DNA of 64,000 bases from Nematostella vectensis (Eukaryota; Cnidaria; Anthozoa; Actiniaria; Edwardsiidae), in NCBI RefSeq assembly GCF_932526225.1, contig NC_064036.1, positions 14,005,181 to 14,069,180 of the forward strand. Direction: 5' to 3'. This document shows, one piece after another, positions 61,201-64,000 of this stretch. The stretch's first letter is position 1, and each line of letters opens with the position of its first letter. The position numbers and the translations under genes were made by a program. A model generated the notes under the pieces. It ran no database searches. It saw only the letters and a list, made by a program, of their open reading frames with translations, and was not told the DNA's origin.

Positions 61201-61922
61201 AAACGACAAATTCTGCCTTTATTGCGAAAGAATAATAACACAAGCGTCCTGATAGATAAACTTTAAAGACAACTCATCTTTTAAATATAAATTTTCCCAG
61301 ATATTGGGATTTATCAGTTGTAGATAGTAACCGATTTGAAATTGTTTTTTGTTGTTTATTTCACACTCACCATGGCCCAAACAACAAATCCTGCTACTAT
61401 GGCTAGAAGAACACAAATAATCAAATACGGCGCAGAGTTCTGAAACAGTTGAAGCGGGCCAAGCTTCTCGTCCCATGAACCAAACTTGAACTTGACGATG
61501 GCTGGGCCCGGCGAGATATACAGCTCAAGAAACTTCCTCTGAAAATGTTTATCTTCCTTCCTGTTAGCCACCACGGGGAAAAATAGCTCTGGTGGCGTGT
61601 TGTATGGAGTTCGCCTGATGGCGATTTCCATCGCAGACGATGAAGATACGTTGAGTTTGTTGAAAAGTAGATTTGTTTGAGGGCAATTACATTGAAATTG
61701 AGCTTTGGTAAAATAATTGTGCAGATCCCCATCGACCCCGCCAGATGCATTCTGTTCAATGTGAGGCATAAATGGCAACCAGTTTATCGTTAGATTCGGG
61801 AAGCTTTGAGGGCAGATTGAAACATTTGCAGCATCTGAATTTGCAATCCAAAGTATCAACAAGAAAGCGTTAACTATTTGATGCGCCATTATGGAGGATC
61901 GCGCGTTTGACAGTTTCATCAT
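55226..61922 (-). CDS. iGluR-like channel with K+ selectivity filter (TVGYGD)
   Basis: Minus-strand exons in order: 61922-61371, 60895-60801, 60547-60391, 56636-56570, 56345-56200, 56118-56020, 55423-55226; 1314 nt, 437 aa, in frame. A signal peptide (second Met, AFLLILWIANSDA) leads an S1-like half (INWLPFMPHI, GGVDGDLHNYF, ELFFPV.., LYISPGPAIVKFK) with Asn-linked sites. Then come M1 (about 164-184), a P-loop WWAFVTMTTVGYGDKAPST (filter 214-219), M2 (FGIVWMIIGTVIMSLFSGQM), an S2-like half (VGVQIGMATFYTKETN.., FSIGAVVSGNFGIAQDF) and M3 (about 399-417, FYGIISGLFVVFCIMGIVW) with a short cytosolic tail. This is the order of bacterial GluR0. The filter is split by an intron (TTVG|YGD). Ligand and function are unknown; 437 aa is short for an eukaryotic iGluR (no amino-terminal domain). 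The gene could also be an uncharacterised cnidarian K+ channel family. Confidence 0.82.
57149..57579 (-). CDS. Nested two-TM protein with PPxY motifs, frame broken at an A10 tract
   Basis: Intronless, in intron 3 of the channel gene, on the same strand. From the first in-frame ATG (57579; MSCRDRIRRC) two hydrophobic segments follow (PLVFYIMFMGLVISGSYIIT and GGLMIGTGVVVYLGFLCC). At 57381-57390 an A10 run (minus strand) shifts into a short dead end. One base fewer continues through ..RRRCDPTRGLPQQTRHE, NPEWFQSPPAYDEAV and EAPPPSYEEAMENIV to a stop at 57147-57149. PPAY and PPSY are WW-domain ligands of Nedd4-type ubiquitin ligases. Either the tract is a sequencing/assembly error or a polymorphic frameshift. 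I do not recognise the family. The frame is also open upstream of the ATG (VDRSKTAYPVEDL), so the start is uncertain. Confidence 0.55.
58186..58281. repeat. Small foldback repeat, family member 2
   Basis: Shares the CTGGAAATCGAGCCTAC terminus with 8938-9001 and has a related inverted left end (GAGGCTCTATTTCTAGC). The interior contains another short inverted segment (GGCCTCATCGGCC). Confidence 0.4.
58480..59374. mobile_element. Harbinger-like non-autonomous TIR element with TTA target duplication
   Basis: GGGAAAGTTCATTTATTATC at the left and its reverse complement at the right end (GATAATAAATGAACTTTCCC) bound an 895 bp element. TTA directly flanks both sides (58477-58479 and 59375-59377), the 3 bp duplication typical of PIF/Harbinger. 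Long G and C tracts lie just inside each end. There is no transposase frame that I can see. It lies in intron 3 of the channel gene. Confidence 0.8.
59654..60380. repeat. Inverted repeat flanking the LINE fragment
   Basis: GTCTTGACTGTTTCCTCAAT (59724-59743) is the exact inverse of 60341-60360, and CACAGGCGAACCAGGATT (59654-59671) matches 60363-60380 inverted. The left arm has an extra 52 bp. The right arm is the channel intron 3 sequence directly beyond the exon 3 donor at 60390. Confidence 0.7.
59752..60310 (-). mobile_element. Non-LTR retrotransposon (LINE) 3' fragment
   Basis: On the minus strand, 60010-59828 reads C-terminal LINE ORF2 sequence with the usual Cys motif: VCPRCHTMENEEHFLVKCP then IYKELRNTLS. 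Upstream (60317-60130) WRSSLFDD.., GGNKLRTFREYKLEDYL is a further RT C-terminal signature, broken by a deletion and stop near 60125. It ends in a CTGT-type microsatellite (59752-59770), typical of several LINE 3' tails. It is dead and 5' truncated. Confidence 0.75.
60535..60610 (-). repeat. Duplication of the channel filter-exon acceptor
   Basis: On the minus strand GTAG then GTACGGCGACAACGTGCCAT (from 60602) is followed by GCAG then GTACGGGGACAAGGCGCCAT (from 60547). The second is the in-frame start of exon 3 (YGDKAPST). The first would encode YGDNVPST but leads to a +1 shift because the two acceptors are 55 nt apart. Confidence 0.85.
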
Positions 61923-63625
61923 AAATCTTCTAGTTTAAACGCAGGTGGAATGGTAATCTCACGTTCACTAATTAGTCTTCCAATTAATGATTTGACTGTA
62001 TTCAAAAAGTTTAAAATACAAACCACACGTCCTTAAAATTGTTCAATGCCGCAATTCATCTAAATCCATGGCAACGATGAATGACGTTTAGATATTGAAA
62101 CCCGTGCTGGGAAAAGTGATTCCCCATGCTGTGCTTTATTTTCATGACTTAAACGGAAATTTGCCTCACTCAGTATTTATTGAAGAAGACACCGAATCCC
62201 AATGATTTTCCAACGACATTTTTGTAAGGAAAGTTATGTAATTTAGTGTTTCTTCTGGAGATGTAGCAGGTGGCGTCACTTTCTCGATGGCAGCAACTTG
62301 CATAGCCGCAGGGACTGTATGTCATTACGAAAGTTATAAAGCCAAACTTGTTAAACAACAGGGTAAAATGTACCGTTTAAATACCTCTTTGAGGGGGAGG
62401 CTAAGTAAACCACCAAAACATCCAATTAGTGTAGTTTCCTATTGAGAAATGACATACTCGAAGACCAAGCGACTCCCTGAGGGTCACTATATATAAAGAA
62501 ACAATCAAAATTTGAAGCAAGCAATTCCATCTTTACTTTACTAGAGGCTCTTTACGGACCGCTGTGTAACGAACATAATAATATATATGCACAATTTCTC
62601 GATTCTGATTGGTTGAGAGCAGTACAATTTCCATGTAACACCAGTGAAGAAAGTTGTAATACCAGTGCATTCAGTTTTCTCGTTCAATACGGTATAAATA
62701 TGCACTTGTGAGTTTTTCAAAAAGCTCAAATTACTCGCCGAAGACGGCTCGTGCAATTATGATACTCACTCGTGCAAATTAATCCCGAATTGAACTCGAA
62801 ACTGTATGATCTGATGATTACCTATACAAAATACTAAAAATCCAGAATACATTACGCCAATGAAACCGTAATTTTAATCCTTGAAATCGTTACTTGAAAA
62901 CAACCGTAATAACCTAACATTTTCTCTTTTTTCACATTTAGAACACATGTTTGTTAGGAATGGTTTCTTTTCTCAAGCAACACAATAACTTTTACAAAAA
63001 GTAAGGTTTTCATCAAACTTATCTTTAAACGGCCCGTAGAACACTCGACTGGAAGGTCCGCTCTAATTGAAGGAAAATTGTACCACTGCGAGCTAGGACG
63101 AGCTACCTAAGAGAAAATGGTCCGTTAAATGGGTAAACGAGTTTTAGGTAGCCCCCAAAATTTAGTTGCCTTAATGGTACCTTATTTGAAAATAAAGAAA
63201 CTCGAAATTTAATTCTCGCGGCCTTCAGTATGGCGAAATTATATACCCTTATACCCATATTTTGCTATTTTTTGTACTTCCAAAGTAACAGCGTGTTTAG
63301 ACAAACTATTTGATGCTTGAAAGCTAACAATACCTGGCTTGAAGTCAAACAACAACCGGTCTTACAGTCAAATGTTTTCTGGAACCTTTTCATCGGAACC
63401 ACTATCAAAACCCTCAAGTTCTTCTTTTGTGCAGTCATAAAATATTCCATCCTGTTCAGTGTTTGAATCGGGATTCTTCAAAAAGCACCAAAGACGCATT
63501 AATAATATCATTGCTAAACTGGGTCATTCTTTTCAACAAGCTATTTTTTTTTATTTTTCACTCTTTTTCGTACAATGTTTACCGTAATATCAATAAGGAC
63601 AAATAGAGAGTTAGGGCTACCTGTG
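61923..63625. other. Channel gene promoter and intergenic/3' region
   Basis: No gene is supported on either strand. Open frames are short and without features. It is AT-rich and contains the 5' flank of the channel gene and the 3' flank of the gene entering from the right edge. Confidence 0.4.
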
Positions 63626-63931
63626 CTATAACTCTACGCTATCTGATCTTCTAGATAGCAGTCCGGTATTGTACTCTAGCCTACTTGGCGTCTTCATTCT
63701 TGTATTTGGTGTTACTAAGGTCGGTGTTGCTAGGGTCGGTGTGGCAACGGAAGTTTCGCTTGCATTGTCTCGTAAGATAGGTCTGTAGCTAGATGAAGTC
63801 TGTGTAGATCTAGAGGCGTGGAATGTCATGCCGTGCTTTTGTTGAGAGATCTTGGCGGCTATGCGCCCCCTATATTTCCATGAGCGGATGACACGCGAAC
63901 AAATGGCGCACCAAAATCCCACAAACTTGTT
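63626..63931 (-). CDS. Last exon of an unidentified gene (partial, continues past the window)
   Basis: A clean acceptor (TTTCTACAG) precedes 63931 and an open frame of 102 codons runs to a stop at 63626. The start is NKFVGFWCAICSRVIRSWKY, an aromatic/Cys and basic segment, perhaps just inside a membrane. Then comes a hydrophilic Ser/Thr-rich tail with a TPTLATPTLVTPNT repeat and ending RRSDSVEL. The pattern fits the cytoplasmic C-terminus of a receptor or channel, but I cannot assign a family. Upstream exons lie beyond position 64000. Confidence 0.5.
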   Translation of the reverse strand, partial: NKFVGFWCAICSRVIRSWKYRGRIAAKISQQKHGMTFHASRSTQTSSSYRPILRDNASETSVATPTLATPTLVTPNTRMKTPSRLEYNTGLLSRRSDSVEL

Positions 63932-64000
63932 CTGTAGAAACACAAAAATTTTTCCACAAATCATAATCTCGTTTCTAAGAATCAGCTCAAAGGTCCTGGC

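Overview
The window is nuclear DNA of an animal: intron-rich, AT-rich, with consensus GT/AG introns and no operons. The gene set (R1R2R3 Myb, PKMYT1, SFT2D3, FANK1, TMEM101, MOXD1) is metazoan. Dense MITE-like elements and the sequence style suggest a cnidarian, probably an anthozoan, but the species is inferred and not proven. I built exon models by hand. Seven closed exactly in frame from start to stop: Myb 688 aa, Myt1 531, EamA transporter 431, SFT2D3 201, FANK1 370, MOXD1 588 and the channel gene 437. TMEM101 (263 aa) also closes.

Layout. 341-8158 (+) R1R2R3 Myb; 10203-18747 (+) Myt1 kinase; 21140-26140 (+) EamA/DMT-type transporter; 28153-31598 (+) SFT2D3; 32392-34650 (-) FANK1 with a 5' UTR near 36.2 kb; 37026-38254 (+) TMEM101; 40130-47732 (+) MOXD1-like copper monooxygenase; 48.45-53.69 kb a 5.2 kb minisatellite; 54.5-55.27 kb a second satellite running into the channel gene; 55226-61922 (-) an ionotropic-glutamate-receptor-shaped channel with a K+ filter (TVGYGD); a small two-TM PPxY protein nested in its third intron (57149-57579, -); and the last exon of an unidentified gene (63626-63931, -) that continues past the window.

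Two observations stand out. First, the channel gene has signal peptide, S1-like half, M1, P-loop, M2, S2-like half and M3, the iGluR order, but its pore carries TVGYGD. That makes it a candidate eukaryotic GluR0-like K+ channel. Second, several genes carry tandem repeats whose unit is a copy of an exon-intron boundary: Myt1 exon 11 donor, transporter exon 2 donor, SFT2D3 exon 6 acceptor, MOXD1 exon 11 and exon 14 acceptors, and the channel's filter-exon acceptor. The channel's final coding residues and stop codon also lie in a 43 bp satellite. Most of the duplicated junctions that I could follow would create poison exons, premature stops or different C-termini.

Mobile and repeat content includes a 1,046 bp TIR element with 7 bp target duplication in Myb intron 8, an 895 bp Harbinger-like element with TTA duplication, a 790 bp palindrome in Myt1 intron 10, a LINE 3' fragment, two copies of a GGCCCGTAC-ended MITE and several small foldback elements. 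Myb and Myt1, both G2/M regulators, are adjacent in the same orientation but need not be co-regulated; the remaining genes have no evident common pathway.
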